From the NCBI GenBank assembly GCA_937951955.1, contig CALGAD010000053.1:1-18626 (forward strand): a stretch of DNA of 18,626 bases, read 5' to 3'. The position numbers and the translations under genes were made by a program. Shown one piece after another: positions 6,949-14,063 of the stretch (position 1 is its first letter; each line of letters begins with the position of its first letter). Source of the stretch: an uncultured Bacillaceae bacterium (lineage in GTDB: Bacteria; Bacillota; Bacilli; Bacillales; Caldibacillaceae). The notes below the pieces were generated by a model. It was given only the letters and a program-made list of their open reading frames with translations. It was not told where the DNA came from and ran no database searches.

Positions 6949-7866
6949 GTGCAGCTGCCGGCATATGTGCAAGTGAATGACGTGCTTTTAAGAGACGGCT
7001 TGCAGCTTGAGGAGAAGCTGCTCACAGTGGAGGAAAAACTGGAATTGGCAGAAGGGCTGATTTCTGCTGGCGTGACGTCGCTCGAATTTGGCTCCTTCGT
7101 CCATCCGAAGCTGGTGCCGCAAATGGCAAACAGCGGCGAATTGTTTTCCCGGCTGAAGGACAGTCCTGCGGATTTCGTTGCCCTCGTTCCGAACGTGAAA
7201 GGGGCAGAAAACGCAAGTGAAGCCGGAGTGCCACGGGTCAATGTCGTGTTTTCGGCAAGCAACACGCATAATTTACAAAATATTCGACAAACGACCGAAG
7301 AATCGCTGGAAAACGTAAAAAAAATCAAAGCAATTTGTGATGCCCGGGGAATGAAGCTCGATATTTCCATCGCTACCAGTTTTGGCTGTCCTTTTGAAGG
7401 CCGGGTGCCGGAGGAGCGGATTTTTTCCATCATTGCCAGTATTGCCCCGTTAGAGCCCCATGTCATTACGCTCGCCGATACGACGGGAGTAGCGAACCCG
7501 AAACAAGTGTATGACCTCGTCAATAAGCTTCAGGAAAAGTTTCCGCACGTAAAGTGGAATCTGCACTTCCATGATACCCGGGGAATGGGCCTTGCCAATA
7601 TTCTCGCCGGACTGCAGGCAGGCGTCTCGAGTTTTGATGCTTCCCTCGGCGGACTCGGAGGCTGTCCTTTTGCACCGGGGGCAACGGGCAATGTGAGCAC
7701 GGAAGATGTGGTACATATGTTTCATAGTATGGGGATCGAAACAGGAATTGATTTGGACAAATTGCTGGAAACATCAAGAAGGCTAAAGGACATCATCGGC
7801 CATGAACTGTCCAGCAGTGTGTTGAAAGCAGGAAAATACGACCGGAAATATCCGGTGCCATCGTAG
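6949..7866 (+). CDS. Hydroxymethylglutaryl-CoA lyase
   Basis: This 305-residue DRE-TIM metallolyase closely follows the HMG-CoA lyase pattern. The start motif is LLRDGLQ (R15, D16), with E46 in SLEFGSF and the metal-binding HFHDT (H206, H208). The lyase hallmark GLGGCPFAPGATGN holds the catalytic Cys (C239) and metal-ligand Asn (N248). Such enzymes split 3-hydroxy-3-methylglutaryl-CoA into acetyl-CoA and acetoacetate. The GTG start lies 8 bases after AGGAGGTG (6933-6940). It is the first gene after a strong promoter, and its stop overlaps the ribosome site of the enoyl-CoA hydratase. No methylcrotonyl-CoA carboxylase is present, so this is not the usual leucine cluster. A related 3-hydroxyacyl-CoA substrate cannot be excluded. 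Confidence 0.87.
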   Translation: MQLPAYVQVNDVLLRDGLQLEEKLLTVEEKLELAEGLISAGVTSLEFGSFVHPKLVPQMANSGELFSRLKDSPADFVALVPNVKGAENASEAGVPRVNVVFSASNTHNLQNIRQTTEESLENVKKIKAICDARGMKLDISIATSFGCPFEGRVPEERIFSIIASIAPLEPHVITLADTTGVANPKQVYDLVNKLQEKFPHVKWNLHFHDTRGMGLANILAGLQAGVSSFDASLGGLGGCPFAPGATGNVSTEDVVHMFHSMGIETGIDLDKLLETSRRLKDIIGHELSSSVLKAGKYDRKYPVPS

Positions 7867-7878
7867 GAGGAATGGAAC

Positions 7879-8673
7879 ATGGGAGAATACGAGACGATTC
7901 GGATACAGCAAAATGAAGCAAACAAAGGAATTTTTATTTTGGAGCTGAACCGGCCGGAAAGCTTGAATGCGATGAACACCCAAATGGGAAAAGAGTTAAT
8001 CCAAAGCCTTACAGAACTTGCTTATAATAAGGAAATTCGCGTTCTAATTGTTACCGGAAGCGGCGACCGCGGTTTTTGCGTCGGGGCCGACTTAAAAGAG
8101 CGGAACGGCATGTCGAAGGACGAATGGAAAAAACAGCATGACATTTTTGAACGGGCATCCGAGCTGCTGCGGGAATTTCCGTATCCTGTCATTGCAGCGC
8201 TGAACGGCTATGCCCTCGGCGGCGGGCTGGAACTGGCATTAGGATGTGATATGCGCATTGCGGCAAACCATGCCAAACTGGGACTCCCGGAAGCAAAAGT
8301 AGGGCTGATTCCGGGAATCGGCGGAACCCAGCTATTGCCGCGGACCATCCCGGTCGGCTTGGCGAAAGAAATGCTATACCGCGGAAGCCATATTAGCGCG
8401 GAACGGGCTCTACAGTTAGGGCTTGTCAATGCCGTCTGTGATAAAGAGAAGCTGTTGGATACGGCGCTGGAAATCGCAAGAGACATTGCCAAAAATGCGC
8501 CCCTTTCCTTAAAGGCAATTAAGCAGGCGGTCAATCAGGGCTTGCAGACGGATATTCACACCGCACTCACAATCGAACTTAGCCATTATTACACGTGCGC
8601 CAATTCGGAAGACCGGCTGGAAGGAATCCGGGCATTTAACGAAAAACGGGAGCCAAACTGGCAAGGAAAATAA
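7879..8673 (+). CDS. Enoyl-CoA hydratase, 3-methylglutaconyl-CoA hydratase (AUH)-like
   Basis: This 264-residue crotonase-fold enzyme has both catalytic glutamates at the normal 20-residue spacing: E118 in ALGGGLELALGCD and E138 in LPEAKVGLIPG. The oxyanion-hole regions GADL (69-72) and GGG (114-116) are present. The stretch GADLKERNGM matches the GADLKER..M pattern I associate with human AUH, the methylglutaconyl-CoA hydratase that produces HMG-CoA. That fits the HMG-CoA lyase directly upstream. AGGAGG at 7865-7870 overlaps the lyase stop codon, so the two genes are translationally coupled. General short-chain enoyl-CoA hydratase is the fallback call. Confidence 0.87.
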   Translation: MGEYETIRIQQNEANKGIFILELNRPESLNAMNTQMGKELIQSLTELAYNKEIRVLIVTGSGDRGFCVGADLKERNGMSKDEWKKQHDIFERASELLREFPYPVIAALNGYALGGGLELALGCDMRIAANHAKLGLPEAKVGLIPGIGGTQLLPRTIPVGLAKEMLYRGSHISAERALQLGLVNAVCDKEKLLDTALEIARDIAKNAPLSLKAIKQAVNQGLQTDIHTALTIELSHYYTCANSEDRLEGIRAFNEKREPNWQGK

Positions 8674-8688
8674 AAGGAGGAAAAGAAA

Positions 8689-9867
8689 ATGACACAGGCA
8701 GAGCTAAAGGCGAAAAGCACCCCGGAAGAGCTGGAAATGATCCGGGAAAGCGTCCGGGCGCTATGCGAAAAATTTCCGGAATCGTATTGGAAAGAAACCG
8801 ATGAAAAAAACGAATACCCGGAAGAATTTATCCGGGCATTGACGGAAGAAGGCTGGCTGAGTGTGCTTATCCCGGAGGAGTATGGCGGCGCCGGCCTTGG
8901 CATGATGGAAGCATCCGTTATTTTGGAAGAAATAAACCGTTCCGGTGGAAATGCGGGAGCAGGACATGCGCAAATGTATACGATGGGCGCCCTGCTTCGC
9001 CACGGCAGCGAGGAGCAAAAGCAGCGGTACTTGCCGAAAATAGCGAGCGGCGAATTGCGTCTCCAGTCCTTCGGGATTACGGAGCCGACGGCAGGGAGCG
9101 ACACGACGAGCATTCAGACGACAGCGGTGAAAAAGGGCGACCGCTATATCGTGAACGGCCAGAAAATTTTTATCTCCCGGGCGGAACATTCGGATCTGAT
9201 GTTGCTTCTCGCAAGAACGACGCCGAAGGAACAGGTGAAAAAGAAAACCGACGGAATCAGCCTGTTTATTTTAGATATGCAAGACCAGAAAGATAAGCTT
9301 TCGATTGTGCCGATTGATACGATGATCAACCATGCGACGACGGAAATATTTCTGGAAAACGTGGAAATCCCGGAAGAAAATTTAATCGGAGAAGAAGGAA
9401 AAGGGTTCCGGTACGTATTGAGCGGCATGAATGCGGAGCGGGTATTGATCGCCTCGGAAAGCATCGGCGACGGACTGTATTTTGTCGATAAATCGGTGCA
9501 ATACGCCAACGAGCGGGTCGTTTTTAACCGACCGATCGGACAAAACCAGGGAGTACAGTTCCCAATCGCCCAATCCTACATGGAAATCGAAGCGGCAAGG
9601 CTCATGCGGGATAAAGCGGCGATGATGTTCGATAACGGCCTGCCATGCGGCGCAGAGGCGAATATGGCGAAATATCTGGCGACAGAGGCGACGTGGAAAG
9701 CAGCCAATGCGGCGATGAACACCTTTGGCGGCTACGGATTTGCGAAGGAATACCACATCGAACGGAAATTCCGGGAAGCCCGCCTGTACATTACGGCTCC
9801 GGTGACAAACAATCTTGTCACTTCTTATATCGCCCAGCACGTCTTAGGGCTGCCAAGGTCCTTTTAA
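8689..9867 (+). CDS. Acyl-CoA dehydrogenase with IVD-type catalytic glutamate
   Basis: This 392-residue FAD enzyme has the complete acyl-CoA dehydrogenase layout: an N-terminal helical domain, the FAD-contact strand FGITEPTAGSDTTSIQT (about 128-144) and a C-terminal helical domain with MNTFGGYGFAKEYHIERKFREARL. The usual C-terminal catalytic Glu in YEGTxxI is absent; ITAPVTNNLV stands there instead. A Glu in GMNAERVLIA (E250) aligns with the catalytic Glu of isovaleryl-CoA dehydrogenase (GLDLERLVLA). The enzyme is therefore probably active with a relocated base, and may favour a branched acyl-CoA. AAAGGAGG (8673-8680) gives a clear start, 15 bases after the hydratase gene. In context it would make the enoyl-CoA substrate of that hydratase. 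Electrons would pass to ETF, which is not encoded in this window. Confidence 0.9.
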   Translation: MTQAELKAKSTPEELEMIRESVRALCEKFPESYWKETDEKNEYPEEFIRALTEEGWLSVLIPEEYGGAGLGMMEASVILEEINRSGGNAGAGHAQMYTMGALLRHGSEEQKQRYLPKIASGELRLQSFGITEPTAGSDTTSIQTTAVKKGDRYIVNGQKIFISRAEHSDLMLLLARTTPKEQVKKKTDGISLFILDMQDQKDKLSIVPIDTMINHATTEIFLENVEIPEENLIGEEGKGFRYVLSGMNAERVLIASESIGDGLYFVDKSVQYANERVVFNRPIGQNQGVQFPIAQSYMEIEAARLMRDKAAMMFDNGLPCGAEANMAKYLATEATWKAANAAMNTFGGYGFAKEYHIERKFREARLYITAPVTNNLVTSYIAQHVLGLPRSF

Positions 9868-9915
9868 AAAACTAGGTTCCCGCACAAGCGATTCATATTT
9901 TCAAAGGGGATGAGG

Positions 9916-11283
9916 ATGGAAGGTTTAAGCAAAGCATTAGCCCGCTACATTGTTTCAGTCCGCTATGAAGATTTGCCGGAAGAAGTAATCGCGTTTACGA
10001 AACTTTGCATTTTGGATTATTTCGGCTCCGCCATTTCCGGTGCACCGACAAAGCCGGTACAAATGATGGACGCAATGGTACGGGATATGGGCGGAAATCC
10101 GCAGGCAACCGTTGTGACCGGCGGCTCCACTTCGGTGATGAATGCGGCTTTTGTGAATGGAGCGGCGAGCCATATTTCTGAGCTGGATGATATTCATAAA
10201 GCCTCTATCATCCATGCGGCAACCGTTGTCATTCCGGCGGCGCTCGCTGTTGGCGAATGGAAAGGGCGGAGCGGGAAAGAATTGATTGAAGCCGTAGTTG
10301 CCGGTTATGAAGTGTGCTACCGCATCGGCGAAGCAGTAAGTCCTTCCCATTATTATTACTGGCACAACACCGCCACGTGCGGAACGTTTGGCGCAGCCGC
10401 CGCAGCTGCCAAATTGCTGGGGCTAAACGAAGAACAGATGGTGGAGGCTTTGGGAAGTGCGGGAACCCAAGCAGCCGGCCTCTGGGAGTTTATCGAAGAC
10501 GGAGCGATGTCAAAACAGCTCCATCCGGGGAAAGCGGCGATGAACGGAGTTATCAGTGCGCTATTGGCAGCGAAAGGATTTACCGGGGCGAAGAAAATTT
10601 TAGAAGGACGGCGGGGTTTTTTCAACGCCATGAGCGAGGACTATGATGTGTCGAAAATTACCGACGGACTCGGGAAACAGCATAAAATTATGGAAAATTC
10701 CTTTAAAGTCCACGCTTCCTGCCGCCATACCCACCATGCGATGGATTTGGCCATCGAACTGAAGAAGGAGCGGGACATTCAGCCGGAGGAAGTTGAAAGC
10801 ATCACCGTCAACACGTATCAAGTGGCGATCAATATTACCGATAATGCGGAACCGGACACGGTCTATGCAGCAAAATTCAGCCTTCAGTATTGTACTGCAT
10901 TGGCCTTTGTTACGGGGGAAGGCGGGCTGGATCAATTTACGGAAGAAGCCCTTTGGGATGAAACGATTCGCGCTGTGATGAAAAAGGTTCACGTCGCAAG
11001 TGTTCCGGAAATCGACCGGGCCTATCCGGAAAAATGGGGAGCGCGTCTCGTCGTAAAGCTGCGGTCCGGCGAAGAGATCGTAAAGGAAACGGATTTTCCG
11101 AAGGGAGATCCGGAAAACCCGGTGAGCGAAGCGGATTTAGTCCGCAAATTTATGCGGATGGCCGGTCAAACAGAAGGGATCCATCCGAAAGATTTTTCAG
11201 AAAAGGTGCTGGAATTGGAACACATCGATGATGTTCGTCAGCTGATGGCACCATTTGCTGCATTAGAACCGATGGCAGAATAG
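9916..11283 (+). CDS. MmgE/PrpD family protein
   Basis: This protein of about 455 residues belongs to the MmgE/PrpD fold, which includes 2-methylcitrate dehydratase and cis-aconitate decarboxylase (IRG1/CAD). Family landmarks are SELDDIHKASIIHAA (Asp and His near the active site), WHNTATCGTFGAAAAAAKLLGL with the conserved His, the lysine motif KQLHPGKAAMNG, and VHASCRHTHHAMD. An upstream in-frame ATG at 9910 abuts the AAAGGGG ribosome site with no spacing, so ATG 9916 (6 bases after) is the better start. It lies 48 bases after the dehydrogenase gene. In this operon it could dehydrate or isomerise a tertiary hydroxy acid, or decarboxylate an aconitate-like acid. The reaction cannot be read from sequence alone. 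Confidence 0.87.
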   Translation: MEGLSKALARYIVSVRYEDLPEEVIAFTKLCILDYFGSAISGAPTKPVQMMDAMVRDMGGNPQATVVTGGSTSVMNAAFVNGAASHISELDDIHKASIIHAATVVIPAALAVGEWKGRSGKELIEAVVAGYEVCYRIGEAVSPSHYYYWHNTATCGTFGAAAAAAKLLGLNEEQMVEALGSAGTQAAGLWEFIEDGAMSKQLHPGKAAMNGVISALLAAKGFTGAKKILEGRRGFFNAMSEDYDVSKITDGLGKQHKIMENSFKVHASCRHTHHAMDLAIELKKERDIQPEEVESITVNTYQVAINITDNAEPDTVYAAKFSLQYCTALAFVTGEGGLDQFTEEALWDETIRAVMKKVHVASVPEIDRAYPEKWGARLVVKLRSGEEIVKETDFPKGDPENPVSEADLVRKFMRMAGQTEGIHPKDFSEKVLELEHIDDVRQLMAPFAALEPMAE

Positions 11284-11292
11284 GGGAAGCGT

Positions 11293-11772
11293 ATGGAAGG
11301 ACAAATGACGAAGAAATACGATTCGTTAATGGAAAAATTGAAACATTTGACGGAAGAAGAGCTGGAACATGCGGAATTGTTCCTCGATGCACTGTTTACG
11401 AAAGAAGAAAAACCGTATCCCCATTATTTTGGCAGGTATTTGCAAATCAGCAAAGAAGGCGACGTTTTTACGATGAAGCTTGGAAAGCATACGGAGAATA
11501 CGTTTGGCGTCGCCCAGGGAGGAGCGGTTTTCAGCCTGGCGGATATCGCCCTCGGCCATTATCTTATTGGGCTGTTAGGCAATGAAGCAAAAGTGTTCAC
11601 CCAGGAACTGAAAATGAATTTTATTCAAGCCGGAAAAGGCGAGTATCTGTATGCCTATCCGAAAGTGCTTCATCTTGGAAAGCGGACGGCAGTGACCGAA
11701 TGTGAAATCGAAAATGACAAAGGCGCGCTCGTCGCGAAAGCTTTCGGAACGTTTTACTTAAAGCGGGACTGA
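11293..11772 (+). CDS. PaaI/YdiI-type hotdog thioesterase
   Basis: This 159-residue single hotdog domain follows a helical N-terminal extension of about 40 residues. The signature NTFGVAQGGAVFSLADIALGHY places the probable catalytic Asp at 84. The usual His of the HGG motif is Gln here (AQGG). The C-terminal strands (LGKRTAVTECEIENDKGALVAKAFGTFYL) are typical of the family. Proteins of this kind hydrolyse acyl-CoA thioesters, often to release CoA from stalled intermediates of CoA-dependent catabolism. The gene starts 9 bases after the MmgE/PrpD stop behind AGGGGAAG, so it is in the same operon. A second in-frame ATG at 11305 is possible. The substrate is unknown. Confidence 0.8.
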   Translation: MEGQMTKKYDSLMEKLKHLTEEELEHAELFLDALFTKEEKPYPHYFGRYLQISKEGDVFTMKLGKHTENTFGVAQGGAVFSLADIALGHYLIGLLGNEAKVFTQELKMNFIQAGKGEYLYAYPKVLHLGKRTAVTECEIENDKGALVAKAFGTFYLKRD

Positions 11773-11784
11773 CATATATGTCAG
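11769..11784. repeat. Perfect 16-bp palindrome at the end of the thioesterase gene
   Basis: CTGACATA/TATGTCAG is a perfect inverted repeat containing the thioesterase stop codon (TGA 11770-11772). It lies 30 bases before the next start. It could be an internal regulator site or an mRNA hairpin (6-bp stem, TATA loop) separating the two halves of the operon. No T run follows, so it is not a terminator. Confidence 0.55.
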
Positions 11785-11814
11785 ATTCCGGCGGACAAAG
11801 GAAGGGAACGCAAC

Positions 11815-12657
11815 ATGCGAGTAATCCGGTATGAGGAAATTGTGGAGAAAGTTGCCGCCATGTGTCAAGAGGCGAACTTTGAGCTTGGGGAAGATATGAT
11901 GAATGCCTTTCATCAAGCTTTAAAGACAGAGAAATCGGAAACGGGGAAAGAGATCATTTCCCAGCTTATTGAAAATGCGGAAATTGCCGCAAGGGAATAT
12001 ATGCCGATGTGCCAGGACACGGGAACGGCTGTATTTATCGTGGAAATCGGGCAGGATTGCCACATTGCCGGCGGCAGTTTGACGGATGCGATCAATGAAG
12101 GGGTGCGGAAAGGGTATCAGGACGGCTATTTGCGCAGCTCTGTCGTCCGGGATCCGATTGGCCGGAAAAATACCGGCGACAACACCCCGGCGATTGTTCA
12201 TCTGGAATTTACGGAAGGGGACCGACTGAAGCTGAAAATGACAGCAAAGGGCGGCGGGGCGGAAAATATGAGCGGCTTGAAAATGCTGAAACCGTCGGAC
12301 GGCGTTGACGGCATTAAGGCTTATATTTTGGATGTCGTCCGGGCAGCGGGTCCGAATGCCTGCCCGCCGTTAGTCGTCGGTGTCGGCATCGGCGGCAATT
12401 TTGAACGATGCGCCTACTTGGCGAAAAAGTCCCTTTTCCGCCCGGTCGGGAAGCGCCATGACGACCCGGATATCGCTAGCCTGGAAATAGATTTAATGGA
12501 AGAAATTAATAAACTCGGCATCGGCCCTCAAGGGATGGGAGGCACAACGACGGCGCTGGACGTAAAAATCGAGGTGGAAGCGTGCCATATCGCTGCCCTG
12601 CCGGTAGCGGTCAACTTAAACTGTCACGCCAACCGTCATAAAGAAGTTGTGTTATAG
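11815..12657 (+). CDS. Class I fumarase/mesaconase/L-tartrate dehydratase, alpha subunit
   Basis: This 280-residue protein is the N-terminal-type subunit of a two-subunit, oxygen-sensitive [4Fe-4S] hydro-lyase. The three cluster cysteines are at C66 (MPMCQDTGT), C183 (NACPPLVVG) and C270 (LNCHANR). Other family segments are RKNTGDNTPAIVH, KGGGAENMS and GPQGMGGTTTALDV. Known members hydrate fumarate, mesaconate or acetylenedicarboxylate, or dehydrate tartrate. Next to a CoA-transferase and a citramalyl-CoA lyase-like gene, mesaconase (mesaconate to citramalate) is an attractive role, but fumarase or tartrate dehydratase cannot be excluded. AAGGAAGGGAA at 11798 serves as ribosome site. The beta subunit follows 24 bases later. 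Confidence 0.9.
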   Translation: MRVIRYEEIVEKVAAMCQEANFELGEDMMNAFHQALKTEKSETGKEIISQLIENAEIAAREYMPMCQDTGTAVFIVEIGQDCHIAGGSLTDAINEGVRKGYQDGYLRSSVVRDPIGRKNTGDNTPAIVHLEFTEGDRLKLKMTAKGGGAENMSGLKMLKPSDGVDGIKAYILDVVRAAGPNACPPLVVGVGIGGNFERCAYLAKKSLFRPVGKRHDDPDIASLEIDLMEEINKLGIGPQGMGGTTTALDVKIEVEACHIAALPVAVNLNCHANRHKEVVL

Positions 12658-12681
12658 AAAAAGAGAATGTGAGGTTTTGCC

Positions 12682-13230
12682 ATGGCAAAAAAACTAAAGC
12701 TGCCTTTGGATAAGCAAGCAATTCGGGATTTGCGCGCAGGGGACCGGGTATTGCTTTCGGGCACCGTCTATACGGCCCGGGATGCCGCCCATCAGCGCCT
12801 GTACGAGCTGATTCAGGAAGGGAAACCGCTGCCCTTTCCAATTGAAAATCAGGTAATTTATTACGTCGGTCCGACGCCGGCAAAACCTGGACAAGTCATT
12901 GGCTCTGCCGGTCCGACAACGAGCAGCCGGATGGACAAATATACCCCGGGTCTTCTTGAAATGGGGTTAAAAGGCATGATCGGCAAAGGCTACCGGAGCG
13001 AAGAAGTAAAAAAGGCGATTGTCGAGCACGAAGCCGTTTACTTTGCAGCGGTGGGAGGAGCAGCGGCCTTGATTTCCAAAGCAATCCGGTCGGTGGAGGT
13101 CATTGCCTTCCATGACTTAGGGACGGAAGCGATTCATAAACTGGAAGTGGAAAATTTCCCTGCCATCGTCATCCATGATATATATGGCGGCGACTTTTAC
13201 GAGAAAGGAGTCCGCGCGTTTCAGCAGTAG
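12682..13230 (+). CDS. Class I fumarase/mesaconase/L-tartrate dehydratase, beta subunit
   Basis: This 182-residue partner of the preceding alpha subunit matches the C-terminal domain of single-chain class I fumarases. The N-terminal part has LLSGTVYTARDAAHQRL. Then come YVGPTPAKPG, the signature GSAGPTTSSRMDKYTP (74-89), IGKG and AAVGGAAALISK. The C-terminal half contains VIAFHDLGTEAIHKLEVENF. The length is as expected for a beta subunit. Split alpha/beta forms are common in archaea and anaerobic or facultative bacteria. The start ATG follows TGTGAGG by 7 bases. Together the pair should form one hydro-lyase with the cluster held by the alpha chain. Confidence 0.9.
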   Translation: MAKKLKLPLDKQAIRDLRAGDRVLLSGTVYTARDAAHQRLYELIQEGKPLPFPIENQVIYYVGPTPAKPGQVIGSAGPTTSSRMDKYTPGLLEMGLKGMIGKGYRSEEVKKAIVEHEAVYFAAVGGAAALISKAIRSVEVIAFHDLGTEAIHKLEVENFPAIVIHDIYGGDFYEKGVRAFQQ

Positions 13231-13314
13231 GCTCTTTTGTCCCCTTGCGCCGCGGGAAAAAGGCCCCTGTCACTAAGCCATGCGAAGTAAAATTTTATTT
13301 TAGGAGGTGGAAGG

Positions 13315-13983
13315 ATGGGAAAATATTTGTTATCGGAACAAGATCGGGCAACACTACAGTATAAAGTTACGAGCAAGCTGAGAGAGGTTATTTTAAAAGG
13401 AGAATTTAAAATGGGCGACCGGCTCGTTCAAGAAGAATGGGCGGCAAAACTCGGCGTCAGCCGCATGCCGATCCGGGATGCGCTGCGCCAATTGGAAGTG
13501 GAAGGCTTGGTGCGCATTGAGCCGCGGCGGGGAGCCATCGTCACGCCGATCTCTCCTGAAGATATTGAAGAAATTTATCAGCTGCGGGCTTTGCTCGAAG
13601 GGGAAGCGGCCGTCCGTTCCTTGCCGTATTTAGAGGAGGAAGACATCGAAGAGCTGGAATGTTTGCTGGAAAAAATGTCTGCCTTAGGAAATAACGAACA
13701 GGATGTGGAGCAATATACGAAGCTGAATGCCCAATTTCACCAGGCATTGCGAAGAGGATGTCCGTGGCGGCGCATCCATAGCATGATAGATACATTATGG
13801 AAAGGGATCCCGCCATACACGCCAAGCCTGTTATCGAATCAGCTTCAGGAGGCCCAGGAAGAGCACGAACTAATGGTGAAATATATAAAGGAAACGAATC
13901 CGGAAAAATTGCGGGAAACGATTGAAAAGCATATTTTGCGCACCCGGGATAATTTGCTGAAAGTCATCCGGACGGAAAACTAG
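13315..13983 (+). CDS. FadR-subfamily GntR transcriptional regulator (FCD domain)
   Basis: This 222-residue protein has an N-terminal winged helix (about 15-78; LVQEEWAAKLGVSRMPIRDALRQLEVEGLV, then the wing PRRGAIVTP) and an all-helical FCD ligand domain. The domain's metal-binding histidines are visible: H142 (NAQFHQ), H184 (EEHEL) and H206 (EKHIL). The acidic ligand four residues before the first His is Asn (N138) rather than Asp. FCD domains sense small carboxylates. The gene sits inside the catabolic cluster, so the regulator probably represses it until the substrate or an intermediate binds. The palindrome over the promoter at 6862-6896 is the likely target. The gap 13231-13314 shows only a good AGGAGGTGG ribosome site. 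Confidence 0.9.
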   Translation: MGKYLLSEQDRATLQYKVTSKLREVILKGEFKMGDRLVQEEWAAKLGVSRMPIRDALRQLEVEGLVRIEPRRGAIVTPISPEDIEEIYQLRALLEGEAAVRSLPYLEEEDIEELECLLEKMSALGNNEQDVEQYTKLNAQFHQALRRGCPWRRIHSMIDTLWKGIPPYTPSLLSNQLQEAQEEHELMVKYIKETNPEKLRETIEKHILRTRDNLLKVIRTEN

Positions 13984-13989
13984 ACACCC

Positions 13990-14016
13990 AGGGGATGCTG
14001 AAGCTTCATCCCCTTT
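13990..14016 (+). terminator. Hairpin after the GntR gene, weak terminator or attenuator
   Basis: AGGGGATG (13990-13997) pairs perfectly with CATCCCCT (14007-14014) around a 9-base loop, followed by only three T. It would reduce rather than end transcription into the CoA-transferase and lyase genes, or protect the upstream mRNA. Confidence 0.5.
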
Positions 14017-14063
14017 GGACGGGATGTAATCCAATATCCTAATAAAGAAAAGGAGCGGCAATG

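Noticed and set aside
8589..9113. Minus-strand open frame of 174 codons opposite the acyl-CoA dehydrogenase
   Set aside because: Antisense shadow of a clear family member; no domain pattern and no start signal.
6949..9867. Ordinary leucine degradation operon
   Set aside because: No methylcrotonyl-CoA carboxylase, biotin carboxylase or acetoacetate-activating genes are present, and the neighbours are dicarboxylate transporters and C5 dicarboxylate enzymes.
14029..14037. ATATTGGAT shared (minus strand) with the promoter region at 6872-6880, and TTGGATACA near 16210
   Set aside because: Nine-base matches are expected by chance in a window of this size, and these copies lack the palindromic context of the promoter site.
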